From assembly GCA_016617855.1 (NCBI GenBank), contig JAECUM010001124.1, positions 62,001 to 126,000 on the forward strand: 64,000 nt of DNA. Direction: 5' to 3'. Positions 1 to 64,000 of the stretch are shown here, in pieces. Below the pieces are notes generated by a model, which did not search any database, was not told the origin of the DNA, and was given only the letters and a program-made list of their open reading frames with translations. The stretch's first letter is position 1. Every line of letters begins with the position of its first letter. This stretch comes from Megalonaias nervosa. Its lineage: Eukaryota; Mollusca; Bivalvia; Unionida; Unionidae. A program made the translations under genes and the position numbers.

Positions 1-53
1 AGAGCAAACTTCATGAACCTTAATTCTGTATAGAATGCTCTCAGAATGTGATG

Positions 54-81
54 GCTCTCTCTCTCTCTCTCTCTCTCTCTC
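54..81. repeat. (CT)n microsatellite
   Basis: About 13 CT units. Confidence 0.95.
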
Positions 82-162
82 AGAAAACAATAATTATATA
101 CATTTTAAGTTTTTAATTAGTATAAAAAGAACTGTCAAGAATTGGTTTCTTATGTCAGCAGC

Positions 163-197
<35 letters not shown>
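163..197. repeat. (AAT)n microsatellite
   Basis: About 11 AAT units. Confidence 0.95.
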
Positions 198-198
<1 letters not shown>

Positions 199-441
199 TA
201 CTATTTCACACCATTCACAACAACACTTACAATAATAACAACAGGGACACATAATATATATGATGATAAGCAAAAGCTTCAGAACAATAGAATTTTACCA
301 GTAATGACTGGGGGTTTTCTTCCTCCGTTTTGGTGAGAAAAAAAACCCGCATTATTTGAGCACTGATATTGTATGGAAATGTACAATAACAGGAAATAAA
401 ATCATATTCATTTACGTATCTTGCATCCGTAAATAATGGAG

Positions 442-442
442 T

Positions 443-479
<37 letters not shown>
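442..479. repeat. (ATT)n microsatellite
   Basis: About 12 ATT units. Confidence 0.95.
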
Positions 480-715
480 GTTTTGATATTTACCACATTA
501 AAAAATGTATAAATTTGGTAATATTAAATATAACAAAATGTAATTGATGGAAATTAAATAATCCACACTATTAGATTGACTGAGGTTATCTATAGCATAC
601 AATTATTTCTTGTACATTTGCTATCTGAAATTGTTTAAAAGTTATTTGCAGTTAATATGCATATAACATGCAAATGAATAAAAATTCTCTAAGAAACTGA
701 GTCTGGAAATATGTG

Positions 716-842
716 GAAGCTTGCGCTTTCCATAAGCTTGCGAATTGTGCAAGCTTGCAAGAAGTGCAAGCTTGCAGATGCTGGTAAGAAATGGTGCCAT
801 GCTTGTGCAAGGCTTGCAGCAAGCTAGCTGCAAGGATGCATT
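716..842. repeat. Cluster of GCAAGCTTGC palindromes
   Basis: AAGCTTGC or GCAAGCTTGC occurs five times in 130 bases (718, 733, 750, 767, and a GGCTTGCAGCAAGC variant near 810), at spacings of about 15-17 bases. Confidence 0.75.
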
Positions 843-858
843 TAGGTTTGGGATATTA

Positions 859-1243
859 CCATGTATCATAATTTGTACTAAATTAATACATTATTATCAT
901 GTACTACAATTTGTAATAAATTAATACATTATTACCATGTACCATAATTTGTAATAAATACATTTTTACCATTTACCATAATTTGTAATAAATTAATACA
1001 TTTATACCATGTACCATAATTTGTACTGAATTAATACATTATTACCATGTACCATACTTTTGTATTAAATTAATACATTATTACCATGCACCATGATTTG
1101 TATTAAATTAATACATTATTACCATGTACCATAATTTGTATTAAATAAATGCATTATTACCATGCACCACAATTTGTATTAAATTAATACATTATTACCA
1201 TGTACCATAATTTGTATTAAATTAATACATTATTACCATGTAC
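859..1243. repeat. AT-rich tandem array, unit about 38 bp
   Basis: About ten copies of ACCATGTACCATAATTTGTA followed by TTAAATTAATACATTATT. Copies differ by a few bases; some lack TTAA. Confidence 0.93.
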
Positions 1244-1681
1244 CAAAGTATTAAACTTTATCACAATTGTTGAGAATGATGAAACTGGTTCGCATTTGTA
1301 AGCCAAATTTGAAAAATCTTCTTTCAAAATTGTCTACCACCCTTAACAATGGCCACACAACCATAACACCAATTATTAAATTTTTTATTTTTATCATTTC
1401 ATCCCCATCATAAGAGAAAAACACTAGTCATCTCACTTCTTCATTTGCAGAAGGGATGAACTCATCATAGAAGGACTATAGTTGTAGTTCATTTATATAT
1501 ATAGTAAATATTATATTTAGAGCTGAAATAGACATTTCATTGAGGAAATGAAACAACACATTCACATTTTGATTCAAACAAGTTCTATGTATAACAGTTT
1601 TAAAGTGTTTTATTCTCCTGTTGTTTCTTTTTTTTCATATAATGTTTACTGCACAAAACAATCTTTAACTTTGTGTGTATG

Positions 1682-1682
<1 letters not shown>

Positions 1683-1729
<47 letters not shown>
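1683..1729. repeat. (TA)n microsatellite
   Basis: About 23 TA units at the left edge of the LTR-like repeat. Confidence 0.97.
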
Positions 1730-1731
<2 letters not shown>

Positions 1732-2649
1732 ATATGTATATGTAATTAAATTGCTTGTGTGTTAGTTTTAAATTCTTTTTTATTTTATTTTTGTTTCATT
1801 GCATTTTATTGTAATGATTATTTTCACGGGATTCAATATTTTTTCCAGTAATTTCTGTTTGTATAGTACGTAAAAGGTATTACATTAGCATAATTTTTAG
1901 CTGACCTTGGTTCGCAAACTCGTAAACACTAAGTGGAAAAGATTGGCTGTTTCCAGGGTCATTTTTTGGCCCACGTGTTGCCCATGTGTAAACAGTTTTT
2001 TTATTTTTCATTTCTAGCGTGAGAGTCTGATGTTTTAGATAGGACTATTCTAAGTTACGTGACAAATGACATTTTTTTTATTGCGATGTTCAAGTTGTAA
2101 ATCACGTAGTTTGTCATGTGAAATACCATGTGATCTAAAATCAGGCTTAAAACAGCCATTTGATATTAAATTTGTTTAGTCATAAAAAAATACCTTTAGG
2201 AGCTCAGAGGTTTTTTCTGTTGTTCCCAATTTTGAGTTATTTGTTATTTAAGAATAATTTATATTCTCTGGAAAATAAGTGCTTCTTCATCAGTCTTGGA
2301 CAAAGACATTTATTGGAAATTATTTGGAATTCTAAAGCCGGAATATTATTCTTGATTCACAAAATTCAACTAGGAACTGTTGTCATCAGTACTACCTCAT
2401 CTGACGTCATCGCCTTCCATATTGGAACTTCATCGAGATTCGAACCCGGATTCAATTAGAACTGTTTAGTGATAGGACTTATATTTTTCAATTCTGGGAT
2501 TAATTTTTGGATTATTTTCACAAACTGTAAGTCCTATTTTCTATTTTTACATTGTTTTCTAGGGAAATAAATTATTTTTGTTAAAATTTACAAAGCTTGT
2601 TGGATTCACTCTTTTCTCTTGTTATTTTTGTACGAGCCTACATGTAACA
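1728..2649 (+). mobile_element. Solo-LTR-like repeat, plus-strand copy (about 922 bp)
   Basis: Begins in the TA microsatellite with GATATGTATATGTAATTAAA and ends CGAGCCTACATGTAACA. The whole length aligns by eye with the complement of 26222-27145. Shared words include GCTTGTGTGTTAG, TTTTATTTTTGTTTCATT, CTGACGTCATC, GATTCGAACC, AAGTCCTATTTTC, TTGTTTTCTAGGGAAATAA and CAAAGCTTGTTG. ATAT flanks both ends, which fits a 4-bp target duplication, although the TA tract makes this weak. CRE palindrome TGACGTCA at about 2402. Confidence 0.72.
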
Positions 2650-3414
2650 ATATATATAACACTCATTTCATAGGAGTGTATGACATTGCTAATCCAGGGC
2701 CTAATGGATATACAGGCATGATTTTGCATGCTATTTTTTAAAGGTTGAATATGTAATGATGAAATGCATCATTTCCACTACCAGATTTAAGTTATTCTTA
2801 AAATTAGAAATTAAAATACAATGTATGGTAAATGTGTGCACTTATATAATAGCATTTCATAATTGCTATTAAATTATTTAGATGGTTTTACTTACTTTAA
2901 TTCACCATATTTAGACAAACATTCTTGTCATTTTTGTCATTTTTGCAGAGTACCCGGCACTGTAAAATTTGCTGAATTCTATTAATATCATCTTTTTACC
3001 TCTGTGTCCGAACAAACAAATTATAACCTTCAACATTCAAACAATATCGCCATTTGCAGTTTCAGGCTAAATTCTATCAAATCACCTGTTATACCCTCAA
3101 CAGTTTCTTTGTGAAACAATCTTGAACAGTATTATTCAGTGTAGTAGTATGTATTACAGTACTTTGAAAAAGCGTCCAAAAATTGTTTCTAGCAAAATGC
3201 CAAGTTTTATTAATTGAACACTGGATATTATCCGTACTAGATTATGTCACAATGTAAGTTCATTAAAAGCTGATCTTTACTGACACTCCTTTTTGTTCAT
3301 GCAGTGGGATGGAAACCACCATGCACTTTTTCATGTTCTGTCCCAAATACAGTAGAAAAGGACCTGAGTTGATGAGAAATTTACATTTAATATCATATAT
3401 AAGATGCATTATCT
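2650..3414. other. Intergenic: nothing recognised
   Basis: AT-rich sequence with no gene or element seen. Confidence 0.4.
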
Positions 3415-3436
3415 GCACACACACACACACACACAC

Positions 3437-3498
<62 letters not shown>
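3415..3498. repeat. Compound microsatellite (CA)n(TA)n
   Basis: About 12 CA units followed by about 26 TA units. Confidence 0.97.
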
Positions 3499-4580
3499 CA
3501 TCAACATCATAGGTAATAGCATAACAAGGGAACTTTTGATATGTATGTATAATGTATTTATAATATGTAAATAGAATGCCTACTAAGATAACTCTGCCAT
3601 GCCATACAAAACCTCTGGTAGTTACTAAAATTTGTCATGAACAGAATCTTGATTCACCTCTGGCATAAGTTCCTACTGAGTGCATGCTGGTTATAAAAAA
3701 TAGATTCTATGCCAGTGATCGACATTTCCAAGTTATCAATATTACATTTTCCATATTAAAATAACCCTTACTATCAAGCTCACGTGACTTGCAAGCGCTT
3801 CAGACATCAACACTCTCTGCACTGCCACATGCTCGGGATGTGAAATAATGAAGTAAATTATTTCATCTCCATTCCTCAGTCTTGATGCCAAAACAATGTA
3901 AGATAAAGAAATTTGAAGAAAAAATAGGAATGAAAATTAGCATAAATATTTTATAAATTGTCTGTGGGAAATGGGATATAACTAAGAAAGATTTAGCAGT
4001 TTGAATCTATATGGCAGAAGCAATGTTGCTGTTTTATTCGTGTATGTAAATTTACATAAAATGAAACAATATGAATCAGGAATATCAGAGACATATTATC
4101 CAAGAGGGAACCAAGACATATGTTTATTTTATTTTCAGTTGTCAATAATGCTACCAATTTATTCATCAATTGGTTTTAATTTCCTATATAATTTCTTCTA
4201 TGTGTATTCATGATTTGAATAAAATGTGTTAAATGCTTTACAATGAAAGTATATAAATATCAACTGTTTTTATGTCAGTAATGATAACAATGATATTAAT
4301 AATATTAAAAATTTGTCTGAAATTCCATCAGTATTTTAATTACTTAATTGTTTTTTTTTCTTCACATTTCATTCAATGCTTATGATTTAAATCTAATTGG
4401 AAAATTCATTCTATAAGATAACTACCTAAATTGCCAATTTCATTGTTATTACCATTATATTGAATTTTATTAAGGAACAATAAATTTTGCAACTGGTTGT
4501 TTATAATATTCTAATATGTATACTCTGCATCTAACCCAGAACAGTTTGTTTAACTCATTAAAATCACATGAACATGTCAT
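3499..4580. other. Intergenic: nothing recognised
   Basis: AT-rich; the open frames here have no protein sense. Confidence 0.4.
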
Positions 4581-4589
4581 TTTCTTTGG

Positions 4590-4775
4590 ATTGCTTTCCT
4601 ATTTATGGCACATCAACACATTGAAGGTGATAATGTGATGAGGCAAATAGAATAAAGTGCCTCTTCTAAGAACACACCAATAGCTGAAAAAGGTGATCTG
4701 ATGGTGGAACTTAAACCAGTAACCTTAAGCTCATGAGTCCAGTCTCTTAACCACTAAGCAACTGCAGTCCCCGTG
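4590..4775 (-). mobile_element. Second type of tRNA-derived SINE, minus strand
   Basis: On the minus strand: GGACTGCAGTTGCTTAGTGG (tRNA start and A box), TTACTGGTTTAAGTTCCACC (degenerate B box), then a body with GAGGCACTTTATTCTATTTG. It differs in sequence from the 40.7/54.1 kb SINE. Only one copy is present in the window, so the right limit of the body is approximate. Confidence 0.5.
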
Positions 4776-4866
4776 ATGTAGGTAAAACAGCATTGTATTT
4801 AATATAATATTGTAGAATAACTGAAGCAAACATGTGGAGTTATGATATAGGTATATATCTCTTGGG

Positions 4867-4868
<2 letters not shown>

Positions 4869-4915
<47 letters not shown>
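4869..4915. repeat. (TA)n microsatellite
   Basis: About 23 TA units. Confidence 0.97.
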
Positions 4916-4919
<4 letters not shown>

Positions 4920-5387
4920 TAAACATTCACCAGATTCAAAGGAGATCATTAAATTCCAAAAGCTAAAGGTGTTTGAGCACAAAGAAGAGATTTCAGGAAT
5001 TCTTACGTTTGGGAGTAGGAGATATGGGGTTTTTTTCTTTTAAAAATAGTATACTTGATATTCTAAAATTAATGATAAATCCACACAAAATTTTTGTAAT
5101 AATGCACTTCACGTCACCTGAAAATAGGTACCCTTGTCTTACGTACATTTTCCAAGCTGTGCAAAAACAGATGACGTAATAATATGCTATCATAAGAGTC
5201 TGATTCGATAGGGTGCACATTTTCATAGCTAAGACAATTGGACCTATCAATAAATGGTAATATTTTTCTATGAGATTCCACTGGACTGCTGACTACACAG
5301 ACCATGAGTGACCTAATGTTGGAAAGGTCAATATCTAAAATCACTATCTCTTAGATAAGCGTATGTTGTCAAATGGGCGGTATAATA

Positions 5388-5570
5388 CAGTAGAACCCCT
5401 TCTTGAAAGACCACCCCATCTGCCAAAAAACAATGGTCTCTCAAAACAGGTGGTCTCTCATAACAGATCATAACACTATATAATCAATAAATCTGTGTAT
5501 GGAGATCCTGGTCTCTCAAAACATGTGGTCTATCATTGCAGTGGTCTTTCATGACAGGTTTTTCTGTATA
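5388..5570. repeat. Short interspersed repeat with GGTGGTCTCTCA words
   Basis: CAGGTGGTCTCTCA and variants (CAATGGTCTCTCAAAA, CCTGGTCTCTCAAAAC, GCAGTGGTCTTTCATGAC) recur five times within 170 bases, alternating with AAAACA/ATAACA. It may be a diverged tandem of about 30-40 bp. Confidence 0.55.
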
Positions 5571-5574
5571 AATA

Positions 5575-8500
5575 TAATATATTCCTAGCCTAATTTTAAC
5601 ACTGCTAATGCTGGATTTTTGGTTCATTTTGGCTGCAAATTCATCCATCTCTTCTTCATAATGATATATTTTGCTTTTAGGCCATGGTCTGAAAACCTCC
5701 CCATGACCCGAGTCTGCCCAAGTAGTTTACACTGTATCAGATGAAATTCTTTTTTTCTTTGTAAAGTCTGATTTCATTTTGAAACATACTTAATTCAATA
5801 AGGAAGATTAATAGAGTAGCTCTGCTGTTTTTGCTTATTTTTATTTTATTATGTAAATTTAATAAAAGTTTATGAAAAGAAAAAAAGATTTGTTACCTAT
5901 TATTAATAAGCAGTTAAAGATTAATTCTCATAAAAGAGAAATACAATGATTGCTGTACTGTACATCTTATTCAGTTTTCTTCTTGTAGTGGTGATAATGG
6001 TAATGGTACAAGTGAAAGAGGTTATGGTTATAAATATTCTTGTTGGTGTGATTTATATTTAAAATACATAAATCAACATATACCATATGTAAACAATTTA
6101 TATGAAGAGCACCTGCTAATGCACAGGTTTGTTTGCACATTTTTACTTGAAGGTTTGCATAATTTATAAATCAATTTGCAAATAAAAATTGTATAATACA
6201 CCCAGATTGTAATAAAGCTATCAGGAATTGTGTCTTCAATATGAAATATATCAGCTTATATGATGACACAACTTTTGCCAAATCTATCCTTTTCTGTTCA
6301 ATAATGGCATTTAAGCCATTTACAGTGATAACACAGCCACTAAAGTGCATGTTATTGTGGTCATGTAGGCACATTTACTCAGACATTCATTTTCATGCTA
6401 ACTTTGGAAGTTCGGTGTTCCACGGGTTTCATTTTATTTCTCTTCCTCAGTTCCAACACCATGTGCATAACGGTCATATTGTTCCACTGTTTTCTTGTTT
6501 ATCAGCCCCTGTGGATGTCTAATTCGATGATTCATTTGATGAACCTATCAGTGTTTTTAGCATTCTGTTTTCTTTATCAACACTTTAAATATGTACCAAA
6601 GTGTATGCTGATGTGGGTGCACTGATTCAAATTAAATTAAATATTAACTGTTGTAAGAAAACTGAAATCAAACATAGTTTAACCAAAGCCTATTCAATCC
6701 TGGCTGTCAAATTCTCTGCACCTTAAATGTCATAAAAACTTTCAGAATAAAATTTTTGAGTGCTATGGACTTTTACAATGGTAGCCACAGGGCTGATCAA
6801 ATTTTATTTTCACCCACTTGTCCAGGACAGGTTGTTTCTGAAAATTCACTTGTCCCACCTTACTTTTCACTTGTCCCAAAAGTCAAGTCACTTGCCAAGA
6901 TTTGATGAGATGCATGTGCTTTGATCCATATAAATAACAAAACAAAATAATGTACAACATAATTTATTTATTGGAAGAAGTTTCATTTTTTTTTAAATGT
7001 TGGTCAATACTACACATTTATTTACAGCAGGTATATGTTTTAGATGCTGGATTTGAAAAAATGTTGATGTACATGTCTGCCACCAGAACCAGCACTAAGC
7101 CAAGAATTTTTAGCTGTTTCTGGGTTGAAGTACTCAAATTCTGGACCATTTGCTAAAATATTCATTATAATTTTAAAGTCTTTTTGTTTAATAAATTCAT
7201 TAATGAAAGCCTTGATTAAGTTTCTTGAACTAAATCCTCTTTAACACTCATCAGTGGATAGGCTTATAACAAACATAACTTCTAACAGTTTGCATAACAG
7301 TCTGAGAAAAGGTGGAGTGTTCACTAAGAGTGTTCCAAGAATTTCATTAGGTGGATCTTGTGACTGCTTGTATGCTCTCGTTTTTTATTTGAACTCTCAG
7401 TGTTGCTAATGAATGGCAGAATGGTCTTCCTTTAGAAAATAAGTTCATGATGATTGAGAAAACCATTTAATCTCATATTTCATCAGAGCTACCCTTTCAT
7501 GATAAAAGTGCATGTAGTCATTGACAAATTCACAATCTGTGCCAGTATGGGATAATGTTTAAAATAACTGCAAAACATCTTTCCTTCTAGCTCAATAAAT
7601 TCATATCAGGGATAAAATTGTACATAATGCAGCTGAACATTTCTCTGTTTTTCAGTCATATTATATTCACCATTTTTTGCTGCAACAGATTCAGGCTTAC
7701 ATTTCTTTGGAGAAAATATAGACGTCTTAGGGTTTATCCCTCTCTTGTCATAAATTTTTTGTCCCCGAATCATCCTTATTATCGTTGTTGCAAAAATAAT
7801 TTAGTAAACTCATTTTATCCACAGAGTAAATATCAGTTTGCTTTGTAACTACTTCTAATGATCATAACATAAATTTTGTTGTTTAAATGAACTAAGACAG
7901 CTCATTAATTAGCACAAATGTTTTGCTTTAAATGCAAAATTGCATGTGGAAATTACTCCTCTGTAAAATCAATTAAAACTTAAAGAGTTGTTACTGTCAT
8001 TTAATCAATTCAATAAAGAAACCATCACTAATGTCAGTAAAGTTACTTTCATTAATTTAATTACACTTACTCGCCTGGTTAATATCAGAGTGAGTCATGT
8101 GTAAGGATCTTGTTTGAGTAAACACAGTACAACAAAGCTGCTTAAAACACTGCTAATCAATCACTCCAGCTTTGTTTTGATTGTGTGGCTTAGCCCAAAA
8201 ATGCAGTCAAATAGTAATAGAATGTGCGCACATGAACCAATTGCCAATGACCAGTAGGTATGATATAGAGTGTTAATTTATACAATAAAAGTGATGGAAT
8301 CAAGTATTCAGTAGGCTCCAAGAGCATGAATGGCCAGATAAAGGTAGATAAAGTGATTAAAGCATGAAAATTCAGACTTGCTCAATATTTTTTTTTTTAA
8401 AAATGGGAATAAGCACTTGCCTCAGACTAGTTACTTTGAAACTTTGACTTGCCCAACTTCAAAAATGAGTAGTCCAGGATGTTGGGTTATGGGATTTGAT

Positions 8501-9181
8501 CCACCCTGAGCTGGATACTAAACTGAGTCAAGAATGTGTATGCATTTTGCTTGGTTGTCGTTTTTATGTATAACCGCGTTCTTTATGTATTTATTTTTGT
8601 ATACCCAGGAAGGGTGGTGGAATGGGGAAATTGATGCAAACCGCTATTCAGTGGGCGACCTGCATAATTCCTGAGTTATGGCGGTCTCAGCTCACAAATG
8701 TTGTATGTATATTCAAATTTTGAATGACCTGTAATGAATTTTGCTAAAGCTGAGGTAAGAAATGGCAGTAATTACTGTTTTGCCATATTCAGTGGGTAAA
8801 ACCGCTGAAACACCCTCTCTGCCACAGGCCAAAATATATGCACTCTGTTTTACTTAGAAAATATAAATAGTTTATTCCTAAATATTCATTACGTGTATGT
8901 AATATTTCTTCGGTTGGTTGTTCACCGGCCATATTGTATACCTTAGATACCATGTGAGCCTCTAATCGTAGGGTCCAATGTCACAGTAAAATCTCTTTCA
9001 TACCTGTAGTGACTTTAATAAAAGTCATGCTAAGGGACCAGTCTGTGTTTCATTCAATGCCAAGGATGTTCCTATTGTTATTTTATGCATTCCGTTTCGG
9101 AACAGTAATATACCTACGTACGGTTGTCACCCAATAATACGGGATTCATGATTTCATTGTACAACAACAAGGACACAAAAA
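5575..9181. other. Upstream region: no gene or promoter motif recognised
   Basis: AT-rich. The words CACTTGTCCCACC, CACTTGTCCCAAA (6.85 kb) and GACTTGCCCAAC (8.45 kb) suggest an old dispersed repeat. A promoter for the TRANK1-like gene presumably lies in its right part, but no TATA box or CpG-rich stretch was seen before 9182. Confidence 0.35.
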
Positions 9182-63145
<53,964 letters not shown>

Positions 63146-64000
63146 GTAGGCATTGTGAAACATTACTCTCTTTAGAGAATCTGTTAGAACTTGAAATGGA
63201 TCCAATCAAATTGGCTAAAGTTTGTTAAATATGTTGTTTGTTATTTATTACTTAATTTATTTCATTCGTGCCCTGCTTGATGAGTATGCCAAAGCCCTTT
63301 AGTAATCACATTGTCCGTTCAAGTGTCCGGTGTTATCTCCATCATTGTCGAATGTCATTGACGGGAGTTACGCCTCGTGGTTTTCTATCCTCCTGAATTT
63401 GACTTCCACAACATAAAATGCACAGTTTTGGGGAGATTTCAACCAAATTTGGTTTGTGGATCCGGCATTGAAAGATTTCAACTTCTAGCATTCTATGACA
63501 TTACATATTGAGGTATGCCTTTACATTGCTCATGCTAATGGCTTTTGGATAATACAGCATAACTTTAGCAAGGATTGCTGGATTTCACTACGTGGGCTTT
63601 CTTTATGAAATCTTTCTGTTAAGCGAAAGTGTGACAAGATTGTTCTATTGTACATCTTAATCTACATTGAATATCTGATGTGGTTTGTTGGTCCGGAGAC
63701 ACCAGATGAGTTTGTCTTTTATCATCCATTCCATTCCATGCTTCTACAAAGACAGCTTGTTAGTGATATATAGTAGCACAATTGACCATCTTAGCAGCAA
63801 AAAGGCTTTCAGAAGGAAGAAAAATTGCAGCTGCCATCATTTGTAAATTAGTAAGTGTATATGTCACCTTATGGAAGCATAGGTCTAGTGGTCCTTTCTG
63901 AAGGCTTGCAGCAGGAGATGAGTGTACCCTAGTGCAACGTATTGTTAATCAACCTATTCAGCATAAACTTTAACAGTACAGTGAAATGCTTTAAACCAGG
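63146..64000 (+). other. Start of intron 14, cut by window end
   Basis: No further exon of the gene is seen before the right edge. Around 63590-63800 a diverged repeat (GGTTTGTTGGTCCGGAGACA) occurs, but it is not assigned. Confidence 0.45.

Noticed and set aside
2420..2450. tRNA B box (GATTCGAACCCGG) suggesting a tRNA or SINE
   Set aside because: It lies inside the LTR-like repeat in both copies, without an A box at the right distance.
6780..8480. CACTTGTCCC / GACTTGCCC words as a conserved regulatory pair
   Set aside because: Too few and too diverged to separate from an old dispersed repeat or chance.

Overview
The window is eukaryotic genomic DNA: AT-rich, dense in microsatellites, with GT-AG introns of 0.2 to 11.6 kb, tRNA-derived SINEs, a LINE, LTR-like repeats and decayed DIRS/Ngaro-type tyrosine-recombinase retroelements. 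No bacterial features are present. The protein family and repeat mix suggest a mollusc, perhaps a bivalve, or another lophotrochozoan; this is inference, because no species marker is visible.

One protein-coding gene is recognised, on the plus strand from about 9.2 kb and running off the right edge. I assemble 14 exons (9182-9278, 12351-12509, 12688-12897, 18486-18662, 21150-21194, 25413-25826, 31640-31906, 33489-33620, 34511-34741, 43208-43914, 46663-46867, 58512-58686, 61149-61564, 62915-63145). They join in one open frame of about 1,155 codons with no stop. The product matches TRANK1 (TPR and ankyrin repeat-containing protein 1): ankyrin-like helices, a charged disordered linker, then the conserved block leading into a superfamily-1 (UvrD-like) helicase domain. 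Its Walker A motif GRSGTGKT is split by the intron between exons 13 and 14. Most of the helicase domain lies beyond the window.

Layout. 1-9 kb: upstream, no gene; simple repeats, a 38-bp-unit tandem array, a 0.92-kb TG...CA solo-LTR-like repeat and a minus-strand SINE. 9.2-12.9 kb: exons 1-3 and a roughly 60-bp-unit tandem array. 12.9-18.5 kb: intron 3 with a decayed DIRS-like element. 18.5-34.7 kb: exons 4-9; the introns hold a 160-bp-arm inverted-repeat element just before exon 6, the second solo-LTR-like copy (minus strand) and a second DIRS-like relic. 34.7-46.9 kb: an 8.5-kb intron with a SINE and compound microsatellites, then exons 10-11. 46.9-58.5 kb: an 11.6-kb intron containing an undescribed repeat family present as two long direct copies, a decayed LINE nested in it, a third DIRS-like relic and a second copy of the SINE. 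58.5-64 kb: exons 12-14, a possible fourth retroelement relic and the start of intron 14.

All exon calls come from reading splice sites, phase and protein sense by eye. Boundaries of exons 2, 8 and 9 are the least certain, and extra small exons cannot be excluded.
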